Shown: piece after piece, positions 1 through 11,628 of the stretch | Layout: the number at the start of each line of letters is the position of its first letter | How positions within the stretch are numbered: the first letter of the stretch is position 1 | Assembly: GCA_964017045.1 (NCBI GenBank) | Contig: OZ024796.1 | Span: 26,289,010 to 26,353,009, forward strand | From: Omphiscola glabra | Taxonomy: Eukaryota > Mollusca > Gastropoda > Lymnaeidae | Length of the DNA stretch: 64,000 nt | Direction: 5' to 3' | Position numbers and translations under genes: made by a program | Notes under the pieces: model-generated | The model's input: the letters and a program-made list of their open reading frames with translations, nothing else | Told to the model about the DNA's origin: nothing | The model's database searches: none

Positions 1-149
1 ATTTACATGCTGGGAATCAAAACATACACATATAAAAACAATGGGTGGAAGAGTGGAGAGTATTATACTGAGGTGGAGGCTCCGGGAATCTGGTCATAAC
101 TGCGGCTTGCTTCCATCGCATGTGACACGGTGGAAATTGCTGAAAGAGC
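1..149. other. unannotated sequence
   Basis: Non-repetitive sequence at the window edge. I see no gene, RNA or transposon end in it. Confidence 0.4.
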
Positions 150-360
150 AGAATGGGTAATGTCTGACATGGTAGACTTAAGAAACAGAATTTGGATAAT
201 GTCTAACATGGCTGACTCCCAGAACATGATAGGTAATATATGACGAGGCTGACTCCTAGAGCATGATGGTTAATGTCTGATATGGCTGAGACCCCCAGAA
301 AATGATGGGCAATGTCTGACTTGGCTGACTGATAAGACAGGATGGGTATAGTCTTACATG
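150..360. repeat. degenerate ~50-55 bp tandem repeat, about 4-5 copies
   Basis: The phrase 'atgtctgacatggctgac' and close variants recur at about 50-bp intervals, each preceded by a purine-rich 'gaacatgatgggta'-like stretch. The copies differ at many positions, so this is an old, decayed minisatellite. No reading frame is preserved through the copies. Confidence 0.65.
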
Positions 361-731
361 GATAGGAATTATGATCTGAGAAAACAAATTAAATTTTATA
401 TAAATAATATAGACATGGAAAATGGAATAATAATTAGCTATCATTTTTTTAAAAAGTCTTTCAGGATTATAGCTGACAAACTTTTTCCATAAGGACAAAA
501 ACGGGATTTAACAAATGAGCAGGTATGCTGTTGGCGACTGGTGGTGACCTTGGTAAGGACTGCTCAACTGATATCGAACACGAGTGGCTTGAACAAACGA
601 TTACAAAATAATTTAAAAAGCAATATGGCAGTGAGTAACAATATATGTATGTGTGTGTGTAGAGGGAGATCAATATAGAGGTGTATGCAAGCCCCCATGT
701 CGTGCAATCAGTCGGACTTCATACGTCTTGC
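361..731. other. AT-rich unannotated sequence with a short GT microsatellite
   Basis: A short TATG/TG microsatellite lies at about 642-660. Open frames here are short and low in complexity. I see no gene. Confidence 0.4.
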
Positions 732-835
732 ACAAATGACATCCGAATAGCATTGAGCCTAATGGTACCCGGGTGCGAATCGCAGCGCTGCGTATCCGGG
801 TTCATTTTGACTAATGCTATTCGGATGTCATTTGT
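732..835. mobile_element. 104-bp hairpin (foldback) element, MITE-like
   Basis: A 23-bp arm at 732-754 (acaaatgacatccgaatagc...) is repeated as its exact reverse complement at 813-835. Complementarity continues inward with mismatches (tacccgg at 767-773 against ccgggt at 796-801) and closes on a perfect 12-bp palindrome, cgcagcgctgcg, at 781-792. Almost the whole element can therefore fold into one stem. I could not find a convincing target-site duplication, so the superfamily is unassigned. The internal 'gggtgcgaatcgc' faintly recalls a tRNA T-arm, but no tRNA cloverleaf fits. An alternative is a structured RNA or a recent inverted duplication. Confidence 0.75.
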
Positions 836-965
836 AGTAGTTTACTTTAGCTAAAATGAAGAATTAAGCTTACAAACATATAGTCCATTCAATTATCTTT
901 CATTTAATACCTCATTTGGTCTTACAAACCCAACAATAATAATTTAAATCGTTTTTTAATCACAA

Positions 966-1972
966 TCTCTCAATTCTGGTACCAGTGTACCTGTAGGTGC
1001 AGCCCAACCTCTCAATTCTGGTACCCGTGTACCTGTAGGTGCAGCCCAACCTCTCAATTCTGGTACCCGTGTACCTATAGGTGCAGGACAACCTCTCAAT
1101 TGTGGCACCCGTGTACCTGTAGGTGCAGCCCAACCTCTCAATTGTGGTACCCGTGTACCAATAGGTGCAGCCCAATCTCTCAATTCTGGTAGCCGTGTAC
1201 CTATAGGTGCAGCCCAACCTCTCAATTGTGGTACCCGTGTACCTATAGGTGCAGCCCAACCTCTCAATTCTGGTACCCGTGTACCTATAGGTGCAGCCCA
1301 ACCTATCAATTCTGGTACCCGTGTACCTGTAGGTGCAGCCCAACCTCTCAATTGTGGTACCCGTGTACCTGTAGGTGCAGCCCAACCTTTCAATTGTGGT
1401 ACCCGTGTACCTATAGGTGCAGCCAAACATCTCAACTGTGATACCCGTGTACCTATAGGTGCAGCCCAACCTCTCAATTCTGGTACCCGTGTACCTATAG
1501 GTGCAGCCAAACCTCTCAATTGTGGTACCCGTGTACCTATAGGTGCAGCCCAACCTCTCAATTCTGGTACCCGTGTGCCTATAGGTGCAGCCCAACCTAT
1601 CAATTCTGGTACCCGTGTACCTGTAGGTGCAGCCAAACCTCTCAATTGTGGTACCCGTGTACCAATAGGTGCAGCCTAATCTCTCAATTCTGGTAGCCGT
1701 GTACCTATAGGTGCAGCCCAACCTCTCAATTGTAGTACCCGTGTACCTATAAATGCAGCCCAACCTCTCAAATCTGGTACCCGTGTACCTATAGGTGCAG
1801 CCCAACCTCTCAATTCTGGTACCCGTGTACCTGTAGGTACAGCCCAACCTCTATATTGTGGTACCCGTGTACCTATAGGTGCAGCCCAACCTCTCAATTG
1901 TGGTACCCGTGTACCTGTAGGTGCAGCCAAACCTCTCAATTCTGGTACCCGTGTACCTATAGGTGCAGCCTA
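966..1972. repeat. 42-bp minisatellite, about 24 copies
   Basis: The unit starts ctctcaattctggtacccgt and ends gtgcagcccaac. Variation is concentrated at a few positions: ctgtagg or ctatagg, attctgg or attgtgg, and cccaac or ccaaac. The length is almost exactly 24 units. Because 42 is a multiple of three, both strands carry long open frames that encode 14-residue repeats, for example a WYPCTYRCSPTSQ-like series on the plus strand and a GWAAPIGTRVPELR-like series on the minus strand. These frames follow from unit length. Having several frames open at once argues against a real protein. Confidence 0.95.
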
Positions 1973-3606
1973 AAATCAATGTTTCAGTCAAGTTTAATTC
2001 AACTAACCCAACTCAAAAAGAAGAACAAAGTGTTCCCATCACCCTTCAGTTGGAGAACTCCACAGATGATTAAATCCTCCTAGCGTGCGCGCTAAGACAA
2101 AAGCGCCCTGAAGTTTATATTTTGCACAATTCTCCCACCAAAACATAGTTTTACTTTCATCTCAACTCATAACTACAACAACAACAAAATGAGAAAGAGT
2201 TAAAAATAAAATTAAAAAACACCATAAAGCCAGGGACAGTTCGTTGAGCGGTTGGGAGGAGAGGGAAAGGGGAAAAAAAAAAGAAGAGATGTGACCATTT
2301 TATTGGATTTCTTTCAAACGGTTTCTATGGTAACAAGAAAGAGCGGGACAGATGTGCTTTGTTAATGGCGGAACCTTTAATACCCCATCCACCAAATATT
2401 TTCTCTTCCCCCCAACTCTTCAGATTTTTTTGATTTTTTCGGTGGTCATCAAATTTCAGGGGCCGTCCATAATTCATACTTTGTCTCAGTGGCTATGGGA
2501 CAAAAGAAAACATGAGGCGGGTGCGAGTGATGGCTTCGTTTCCTTTCTTTCATGATATACAGTTGGTTTTTTTTTTATTTTAATTGTATATATCACAAAA
2601 GAACAGTGGCGGATACTGATGGGGGAAGGGCGGGAAATGGCCCGTCCTACCGTTAAGCATTATTATTTTTAATTATAAGAAAACATTTAGATGAAACATT
2701 TTTGACTTAATACAATGTAGCAATATAACATTCTCAGCACAGCCTCCCCACAAGCACTCAGTTTATTTATGAGCACAATCTCCCCTCACGCATTACGATC
2801 TTCTTCTTCTTTTTTTTCCTCCCTGGATGCGCCGCTGCCACGGGAGAATGGGGAATGTAAATTCAACGAGGCAGCGACAGTTTTACTGATTTCGTTTTTA
2901 ACGTGTTTGTATGAGGCGATGTAACGCACTCATTTATCTCCGGGTATTTCCAACATCGGGCATCGGTTACTCATTTATACAAGCATTTCGCTTCACCCGC
3001 ACTTTGTGTCTGTGAGTGTTACCCCGTACCCCCACCTCAACCCCTTTTTAACACTGGTTTTTATCTCCCCCTTACCGAATGTTAAATAATATTTTAACTA
3101 GAAATAAAGCGTGATAAATAAATAATTAATTAATATAAAAACTAAACAATTGTTTAAAAGCATTATTTAATCATTACAAAATGTGAGTTGTTATAATAAG
3201 TGACAGACCACCAAACGAGGAAAACATTAAAGAAAACGGGCAATATCAATAAGGCATAGTTATTTTTAAGTTTCTTTCAAATATATATGTCAAATGCTTT
3301 CCAGCAAAGGACCGTGTCGTGCAGCCAAACTGTGCAGCCAAACTGGGCAGCCAAACTACGACTGCATGGCTTAACATTAAGTACCACTTGAACCCACCAC
3401 AAGGGGGACAATTGCAACAACTACTCTTTGCAACCATATGTTCCTCTTTAAAAGTGTTAAGTCTTAATTTTGGAGGGCACAGTGCTGGGAATGAAAAAGG
3501 GGGAAATAGAGGGTTGGGGATCTGAGAGGGAGGGGAATGGGCGAAGATCCAACCAAGCCTCTTCTGATCATTTCTGACACACATAGACACGTGACTGGAA
3601 TTAAAA
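1973..3606. other. unannotated stretch with two degraded transposon ends
   Basis: Mostly AT-rich unique sequence. At 2459-2485, 'ggggccgtccataattcatac' resembles the terminus of the MITE family annotated at 8921 and 44116. At 2604, 'cagtggcggatactg' resembles a hAT-type terminus, but no partner end was found. A short triple direct repeat, 'gcagccaaactg', lies at 3320-3357. The minus-strand open frame over 3246-3629 runs into the neighbouring minisatellite and shows no recognisable domain. Confidence 0.45.
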
Positions 3607-4074
3607 TAACACATCATTAGCCACGACACACATTAAATATGATTCTAACACATCATTAGCCATGACACACATTAAATATGATTCTAACACATCATTAGCC
3701 ATGACACACATTAAATATGATTCTAACACATCATTAGCCATGACACACATTAAATATGATTCTAACACATCATTAGCCATGACACACATTAAATATGATT
3801 CTAACACATCATTAGCCATGACACACATTAAATATGATTCTAACACATCATTAGCCATGACACACATTAAATATGATTCTAACACATCATTAGCCACGAC
3901 ACACATTAAATATGATTCTAACACATCATTAGCCATGACACACATTAAATATGATTCTAACACATCATTAGCCATGACACACATTAAATATGATTCTAAC
4001 ACATCATTAGCCATGACACACATTAAATATGATTCTAACACATCATTAGCCATGACACACATTAAATATGATTC
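3607..4074. repeat. 39-bp minisatellite, exactly 12 copies, highly homogeneous
   Basis: The unit begins taacacatcattagccatga and continues cacacattaaatatgattc. The twelve copies span 468 bp with no remainder. The only difference I see is ccacgac in place of ccatgac in copies 1 and 8. Such homogeneity points to recent expansion or active homogenisation. The 39-bp unit keeps frames open on both strands (13-residue repeats, MTHIKYDSNTSLA on plus and ESYLMCVMANDVL on minus). I regard these as unit-length artefacts. Confidence 0.96.
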
Positions 4075-7020
4075 TATCTTATTTTGATATTCTTCAACAG
4101 ATGCTGGGAGCCAAGCAAAGAAATAAGGTCTCAATATTATTCCCACGCGTTAATAATATGTTGACACTTGTACTCATGTAGTCGTCCATTTTCTCTATCT
4201 CTCTCTCGCTCTCTTCACCACCTCTCCTTACATCTACAGTTCCCAATTTAAACACCTCCGAACTCCATCACTATACCTTCATCTAAATTCAAAAAGCACT
4301 TCTATTTCTCATTACAGTACTTGCGTCATATCTAGGCAAAAGTCAACTGTTAGCATTAACAAGTGTGACCATCGCATAATTTAATAAGAGCTCATTGACT
4401 GTGAAGTTCTAATTTATACTCGGGGCTTCAATGTGTAAATGGAACCCATTTGGGGTAGGGGTATGGAACTAATATATTTCGAATCAACGGTTCCATTATA
4501 TTTTGCTAGTTGTTTTTTTTTTAATGGTGGTGTTGTTCAAATTAACAGTGATGGTTCGTTTGTTTCTATCGCATTCCCTTTCTCATTCTCTGTGGGTATC
4601 ATTGTCTCAATGGTCGCCGTGAATCAGCGTTTTCAACTTTCAGTTACTTTTACATAATCAAAAATCAAACCATATGTATCCACCTTCACCCGCTCTCTCT
4701 TATTCAATTAAGTATCATACAGACACACTTAACTATTGCACCCCCACCCCACCCCCACCAAAAACCGCAATGTTTCGCCCTACGGATGTCAACCTCAGAA
4801 AGTAACTTGAAAACGACGCGCCATGATATCAAATACTACCGGTCACGAATAAGCTACCCATTCCAACACCATTCGACTGATCTTTAAAAAACAGAAGAAC
4901 AAAAAGACAATTTCTAAACGGTGCACTCTTTCAGTTTTCGCCCCCCCCCCCACACACACACATACACCCACACACCTCAAACCCCAATAACACATAATTT
5001 CTATTCTTTTCCCTCACGCACGGGGGGAAACTAATTTCAAAACACGAAACACCATTATAAAGAATCGTTCCCCCGTAGAGAGCATCACGTGTAAACAAGT
5101 GAATAAACCTACAGATTTTTAGTTGATTTTATTGCTTTTGGCGAGTTCTTTCAAGCTTTAAAGCCATTTCCATGTCCGCCTCTAGCGGTGGGTCTCAATC
5201 CATTTTGGACAACGACCTTCTTCTGGTGTGTTAACTTTCAGTAAAGTACCATTGGAAAAAAAAAAGGATTTAATGGAGCTGAGATTTTTTTATCTTTATT
5301 TAAACGCATAAACAATTTTACTTTTAAAAAAACAACACAAAAAACTGTACCTTATTTATTTTAAGATTTGTATTGGATAAAGTTTATTAGTTGAGAGTCT
5401 CAATTTTATTTTTCCATTATTACTTTTTTGTTTTGGAAGCTGCAATGAGTAGTCCAGATAACAAAAGCAGACGACGTTATTTCTGGTGTGCTTGTGTATG
5501 TTCAATTCCATTTTCTTATTGAAATTCTTCTATTTTAAAAAAAAAAAATGTCGATGACTGGATCAGCCAGAATAGCAATATCTTGCTTGCAGAATGTGGC
5601 GGAATATAAATCCACTTAAGATTTTTCAGTTTTTTAAAAATAAAATGTTTCTGTATAAATTCTTTGTAATATTAAGCAGCTCTAGTAAGAAAAGAGATTT
5701 TTTTTTTGATTGAGTCTCAAGAAAACGGACAATGTGCAGTAATTTTGCACACATACTACAGTAAAAGTAAAACCTGGAAATACCACAAACCCTTGAGACC
5801 AAAGATAAGTTGTGCTATCGCAGGGGTTACGCTATTAGCAGGTTCATCCAGTGTAAAATTATTGTTCAGTGCCGGGGGTGAGTTAGCTCATATGATTGGG
5901 ACATCGCTATTTCAAGGTTCGTTATTTCCAGGTTTTGCTGTAATCTCTTCGCGATGTTTGCCTAAATACCCTCCACCCCCCAAACCAAAAAAACCCAACA
6001 AAAAACAACCTATTGCCCACCTCCTTATACATCACACTTAATAGGCAGATAAAATAGAATTAAAAAACAAAGAATATGACTGTGAAGAATGACTACGAAA
6101 AATGATTAGGAAGATTTCACAGACTATCCAAAACACCTGTAACAGTGTCATTGTATCTTTAAAATTGGGTTTAAGATTATTTTTTCAAGTTGAAGGCAGA
6201 AATTTTTTTTTTTTAATATTGCTATTCAAGTTTCAGTTAAGAAATGTTTAAAAGTACTTGTAGTTGGAATTTTTCTTAAATTTCCAGGAGTACTCCGATA
6301 ACCCCGCGAGGCACACGACACCACAGGCTGAGCACCTCCAACCTAGAACCTGATAGAGCAAATCTCCACTAGTTTGCACCATATGGTCCCCACACTCCAA
6401 ACTCACCCTCCCCCATCCTTTCAACCCCTACCTCCCTCCCCCGCAGCCACCCCCTCCCGGGATGCCAACAAAGCATTATTTACTTTCAATAAACTGGGTT
6501 GGAGATGCGTTGATAGCGAGGCCCCGGTTGAAATGAAGTGAAAACAGACAGCGTGAATTTATGTCGCTCCCAGCAAGCCGAAATCAGTTCAATCGCACCG
6601 CATAGAGCCGGGGCTACAATAAAAATCCACTAATTAAATCGCGCAAAACAGATGGCGGGGCTAACTTTTAAAAAACTCGGATATTAGCTAAAGATTTCAG
6701 TGACATATTGATTTTTTTTATAGGTTGCTCGTTTCTTTTTGTGTTATTTGTTTGGCTTTATTATTATTCATTTTTAAGGCATGCGATACGAACAGTTCCA
6801 GGAAGGTAATAATTTAGTAAAGGCGTGTTTCTCTCCACCACAACTTTAAAATAAAAAAAAAATATGTGGTGCTGTAGACGGGGCGTACAGGTGAACTTCT
6901 AACTATTCGACCTCACCTATCATACAATATGGACACAATTTGGCTGCCGGTTCTCTTCTAGAGATCTCACTCTCGTGGTAGTCATCAGCTTACACCCGAT
7001 CTTACCTTAGGCTCGGGGTC
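4075..7020. other. unannotated AT-rich stretch
   Basis: An imperfect CA microsatellite follows a C run at about 4940-4976. An open frame at 5706-6041 gives 111 residues ending in a proline/lysine-rich tail. It shows no motif I recognise and has poor coding character. The part at 6470-6680 is unique, more GC-balanced and contains 'ctaattaaatcgcgcaaaa'. It could be conserved non-coding DNA, but that is only an impression. Confidence 0.35.
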
Positions 7021-8920
7021 AGGGGGGAGGGAAAAAAAGGGCGGGGGGGGGGGGGGGTGAATGAAATTTTTTCTTAAAACTACTAAATTTTAAGATACTT
7101 AAAATTAAAATAAAAAGAGCTTGATTCATAAGGTTGTGATAAATATAATTGGACGTACAACACCTGTGAGAAATTGAGTATGGAGGGAAACGGGTTTGGG
7201 GGACGGTGGGGTCAATTAAAGTGATATCGATATATACTACACATATTCCGTCGGTAGACATTAAGTCTAAATGTATTAGTCAATAATAGGAGAGTTAAAA
7301 TTTTTCAATAATAATTCTACTTGGATACAGCACCTCCCATTTCTTCACACACTTCTTAAACTTCTTACAAAACATTGTAGCTACAGGCTAAACAGGTGTT
7401 AATTTAATGCACTATCGGTTTTATTTATTTTTTAATATAAATTTTGAAGAAAAACAACAACACTTGAAGAGCATGGAAGTGCTTCACTTTAGACAAGCCA
7501 CAAAAAATGCATGCACTATCTGGCCTATGCTATTAAGCCCTGGCACATTTAAGTCACGCGCGCACACCAACACACTGACACACGCGGCTTCCATTGTTCT
7601 GATAAGGATGGAGGAGGGGAAATGTTTTTAATTTCAAGAAAAATTTCTGAGACCTGTCGTGCCTAGCGATGCTTGTGAGAAATTCCAGGTTCCGGTCGTG
7701 GTCCCTAGCAACAGGGGCAATAACTCCGCCCGGGGTGGACTATAATTGAAGGTGGTGGCGGCAGGCAGTAAAAACCCTACCTATCTCCGTAGATTACAAT
7801 TCATATTTTAACGCTGCCTGCAACTGGGAATTTTTTTGGCCGGGTTCCATGTCGACATCTGTCGGTACTTTGTGCCCCCGAAATCCCCTCCCCCATCTCC
7901 CCCTCCTCCTCGCCCTTACCTTTAAGGGTGGGGGATTCCTTAAAAATGGTTTCCAGCATTTCAATAATATGTTAGTCCTATCTTCCATTTTTCTTCTTTC
8001 TTTTGAAAAAAAATGGTTAACATGAATATATTATAATATATACATAAAAACAGAGACAAGAGAGGAGTGGTAGCTCCTATGAAGAGAAGACCTGATGGGA
8101 AAGAGTGGGTAGGGGTGGGGGCAAGAAGGTAAGAAAAAATTGAAGATTGCTGAGAACAATGGGAGATGAAATGAAGGAGTCGGGCTTGCCTTTTCTTTGT
8201 TTACGCATGTGCGGCTCATCAAACCTACACGTCCACGTAAAAAAAAAAAATTGTTGGAAATCTTAAGGGGGAATTTTTCAGGATTATTATTTTTTAAAAA
8301 ATATAGCAAATAAATGGGATTGTTTTTATAAAACAAAACAAAAATGTATTAAATAATACTAAGAATCTAGCACAGCAGAGGTAATTATGTACGATAAATG
8401 TAACGATTCGAAGAGCGAACTAAAGACAACAGCAAGGTGAATGTTAAAGAGACGTTCGCGTAGATTGCAAACATCATAGGAGTCGAGGACGTTCTTGTGG
8501 AAAAAGGGGGGGGGGGGCGTTCTGAAAGTGAGAAGGTGGATAGGGAAAATGAAAGTGAAGGGGAGAAAGAATAAAAACAAAGGCGGGGCCGGGGGGGGGG
8601 GTACTCTTTTGGAATGGATGCAGTAAAATCTGAGTGGCCTGATATCAAATGACATGTTTATGGAACCAGCCAAAAAGTGACATTGCATTCAACATAATAT
8701 GACATTTTGATGGAGCCAACCCTTACCACTTTTTAATCACGCACACACACACGATAATTAGCCTTATGCCGACTGAGAGAGCTGGGTCACAATACAATGG
8801 TGTATTCTATTCAGGCGAGGGTTTTTGTTGTTGTTTTGTTTGTTTGTTGTTTTTTTTGGGATGGGGGCAAACAATGTAAGATACAGAAAAGGTATCATGG
8901 TGCTGTTCAGCTCAACCATT
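7021..8920. other. unannotated stretch rich in G and A homopolymers
   Basis: G runs occur at 7043-7057, 8506-8517 and about 8590-8600. The proline-rich open frames on the minus strand at 8031-8688 are translations of G-rich DNA and are not credible genes. Confidence 0.4.
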
Positions 8921-9409
8921 AAGGGGTCGTTCTTAAATTACGTCACACAAAAATGACCATTTTAGATCCCCCCTCCCCCGTCACGAAGTGTTGCGAATTC
9001 TTTAACCCCCCCCCCTTTTTTTTCCGTGTCACGTCATACCGAATAAGATCAAAACATACATAAAATTTTCATAAATCAAGTAAGATTTTACTATATTTTT
9101 TAACATTTTCCCATCATGGATTAAGATGTAGTGTTATTTAGAAAACTGTGACGCGAAAGAACCAAGTCATCCCCGATCCGAATGTAAAATGGCCAACAGT
9201 TTTTGCGCCATTTTGTCCATATGCGCAAATGGTGTGAGCGACTGAGTTCATAGTATCCATAATACCTGAGGCAATTTCGACCTCAAATTAATTTTTAAAA
9301 TGAATTAAATTTTAAAAAATTAAAATTAGAATATTTTAGATTTTAAAAAGTGACGTCACAGTGTTTTCCCCCAACCTCAGAGCGTGACGTAATTTGCAAA
9401 CGATACCTA
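8921..9409. mobile_element. 489-bp MITE with GTCGTTC...TTACGTCAC terminal inverted repeats
   Basis: The left end aaggggtcgttcttaaatta at 8921, followed by cgtcac, is matched by the right end gtgacgtaatttgcaaacga at 9384, followed by taccta. About 19 of 26 positions are inverted-complementary. The interior is AT-rich with C-runs and no ORF. The termini belong with the 'ggggccgtcc...acgtcac' ends seen at 2459 and 44116. The left end is immediately preceded by ATT, so TTAA spans the junction, which would suit a TTAA-targeting superfamily. The right junction reads TAAT, so the duplication is unproven. Confidence 0.75.
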
Positions 9410-9656
9410 ATAAGCTTGTAAAAAAAAATCATCTCTACTATACGTAGCAATGGCCTACTAGATGGAAGTCATTTTATATATTGCTTAAATTAAATCTTTT
9501 TATAGTACTTTCGTTGACGATCATTGCACGGGGAGCAAATAATGAAGCACAACACCCAGGCAGACCGTTTGTTTTAATGATAAATGATAATTTTGTTTCT
9601 ACTTAAACAACCTCTAACAACATAAGTTGTTCGTATAAATCCTTTATAAAATGTAA

Positions 9657-10101
9657 TATCGAGCAATGGGGGTGGGGGTAAAATGTGACAAAACATGCAT
9701 ACCAGTAACGCACTTTATAAGAATCCCAATTAGTGCTCCCCCCTCACTAAGGCTCGCAACAGCACATTTTTCACGCCCCTAAACTATATTAAATAGTCTA
9801 ATGACCCACCAATTTTCACACCACATATTTATTTTACCAACCATTTCAGAAAAACAAAAGAAAATATTACGCACCAAAAAAAACGATCTTTTTTTATTAA
9901 GAAGCGCAGTCATCGGAAATTTCATTTGATCTTTTCCTTTAAAAACAGGGAAAACGGATATTTGGGGCTTGAAAGAATGTGTTGTCATCGGCAACGAGTC
10001 TATGTGCCAAATATCAGCTCGATAGCTTGACGGGAAGTGATCCAATTAGTCGTTCGAAGATTTTGCCACCCAGCCACAAACAGAAGCGAAGTTCCTATTA
10101 A
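9657..10101. mobile_element. dispersed repeat, copy 1 (homologous to 55414-55903)
   Basis: A ~440-bp block matches 55414-55903 in the same orientation. Shared landmarks in order are cgagcaatg, gcactttataagaatcc, ttttaccaaccatttcaga, an acagg-aaaac core, atatcagctcg-like sequence, cgggaagtg and cgaagattttgccaccca. The copies are well diverged with many small indels, so both are old. No terminal inverted repeat or ORF is visible. It may be a SINE, the 3' part of a LINE, or a DNA-element fragment. Confidence 0.8.
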
Positions 10102-10980
10102 GGAAATTATATTAGCCCTGCACTTAAAAAAAAAAAAAAATCTGCGACGAAATATTCGACCACATTTCTACAAATAAACAAAATCTAAGAACTTCATACG
10201 ATTTGAGGGCGTCATGACATATTATGAGTATAACATCAGAGTTACACTATAAAATGTGTACACATTATGATCTGGGCACACTGTATGATCTAAGAACAAT
10301 ATAGTGTTCTGGGTAATAGATTTGATCGGAGTGCACAACAATCCCTGAACGCACTCTGTGTACGTAGAGTACTAAATGCTGCGAGGACTCAGCATGAGCT
10401 GAGGGCTTGATAACTTTTTGAGTACACTTTAAACTCTTAAATAACACTATATTTTTAAAATTTTTAAAGTGCTCATTTAATACAACAGAAAAATAAAACA
10501 TAATTTTTTGTCATATTATAATAACTATTTTGATTAATTTCAGTGCATATTTGTTGGGTATCACAACTGAATTTCTCACTAAAGTGGAGTGGAGCTCCAT
10601 ATTTTGAAAAGAATACATTTGTGTGCGTTTTTGTTTTTTTTATGTTTTATTTGTTGCGCAGAACATTATTGTAATCCTATATATATCCCTTAACGGCAAT
10701 AAACCAACCCAGTTATTTCATTTGAAACCATACCGGAAAAAGATCCAACTTCCACCATGGTCAACAGAAATTCAATGCTTCCCACCTGTGGAGATCTTCT
10801 ACTTCTACACAAGACTTTTTTTAAATAAATACGGTGGCATATAAACCCCGCACCCCGCTCGCCCGATTGATTTTGCTCACACGCTCCTTCTCCATACGAA
10901 TTGCGATCCTTAAATTTTTATTGTAGTTATTTAACGGCCTTAAATTTAAAATAAATACATATATAATTAAAATATCTAAT
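10102..10980. other. unannotated AT-rich stretch
   Basis: It opens with a poly(A) run at about 10125-10139, next to the end of the dispersed repeat, which would suit a retroposon tail. A decayed ~28-bp repeat around 'acattatgatctgggcacac' lies at 10200-10310. I see no gene. Confidence 0.35.
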
Positions 10981-11628
10981 CAGGTTGTCACAAGAGCATT
11001 GTGATAATAGATCATTTTCTGATCTAAGCAGGTTTCCATCAGGGCAATGTGTCACCCAAACCAGGTTGTCACGGAAGCATTATGTCACCTAAGCAGGTTG
11101 CCACCAGTGCATTTTGTCAACTTTAAATGTTACTAACAAAGCATTGGGTCAGCTCAGCAGGTTGCCACTAAAGCATTGTGTAACCTAATTAGGTTGCCAT
11201 AAGAGCACTGTGTCACTTAATATGGTTGCCACCAGAGAAATGTGTAGCATTGTGTCACCTAATCTGGTTGCCATAGAAGCATTGTCTCGCCTAATCGGGT
11301 TGGCACCAGAGCATTGTGTATCACTGTGTCACCCAATCTGGTTGCCACCAGAGCATTGTGTGACCTCACCAGGTTGCCACTAAAGCATTGTGTAACCTAA
11401 TTAGGTTGCCATAAGAGCACTGTGTCACTTAATATGGTTGCCACCAGAGAAATGTGTAGCATTGTGTCACCTAATCTGGTTGCCACAGACGCATTGTCTT
11501 GCCTAATCAGATTGCCACCAGAACGTTGTGTAGCATTGTGTCACCTAATCTGGTTGCCACGGACGCCTTGTCTTGCCTAATCATGTTTCTACTAGAGCAT
11601 TGTGTCTCCTAATGAGATTCACCGAAAT
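10981..11628. repeat. 32-bp degenerate minisatellite, about 20 copies, with a larger internal duplication
   Basis: The consensus is roughly caggttgccaccagagcatt followed by gtgtcacctaat. Copies differ by several bases and by small gains such as 'gtgtagcattgtgtcacc'. The block starting aggttgccactaaag at 11159 recurs at 11371, 212 bp later, with the same order of variant units. That shows segmental duplication within the array on top of unit-by-unit change. Confidence 0.9.

Noticed and set aside
732..835. tRNA gene or tRNA-derived SINE head
   Set aside because: The 'gggtgcgaatcgc' string is T-arm-like, but the region folds as one long hairpin and no acceptor or anticodon arm fits.
966..1972. 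Long overlapping open frames on both strands (up to 295 codons)
   Set aside because: They are translations of a 42-bp tandem unit. Several frames are open at once and no start or stop context is gene-like.
5706..6041. 111-codon open frame
   Set aside because: No recognisable domain, a proline/lysine low-complexity tail and AT-rich surroundings. Coding support is insufficient.
8031..8688. Proline-rich open frames on the minus strand
   Set aside because: They follow from G-runs and purine-rich DNA. No conserved motif.
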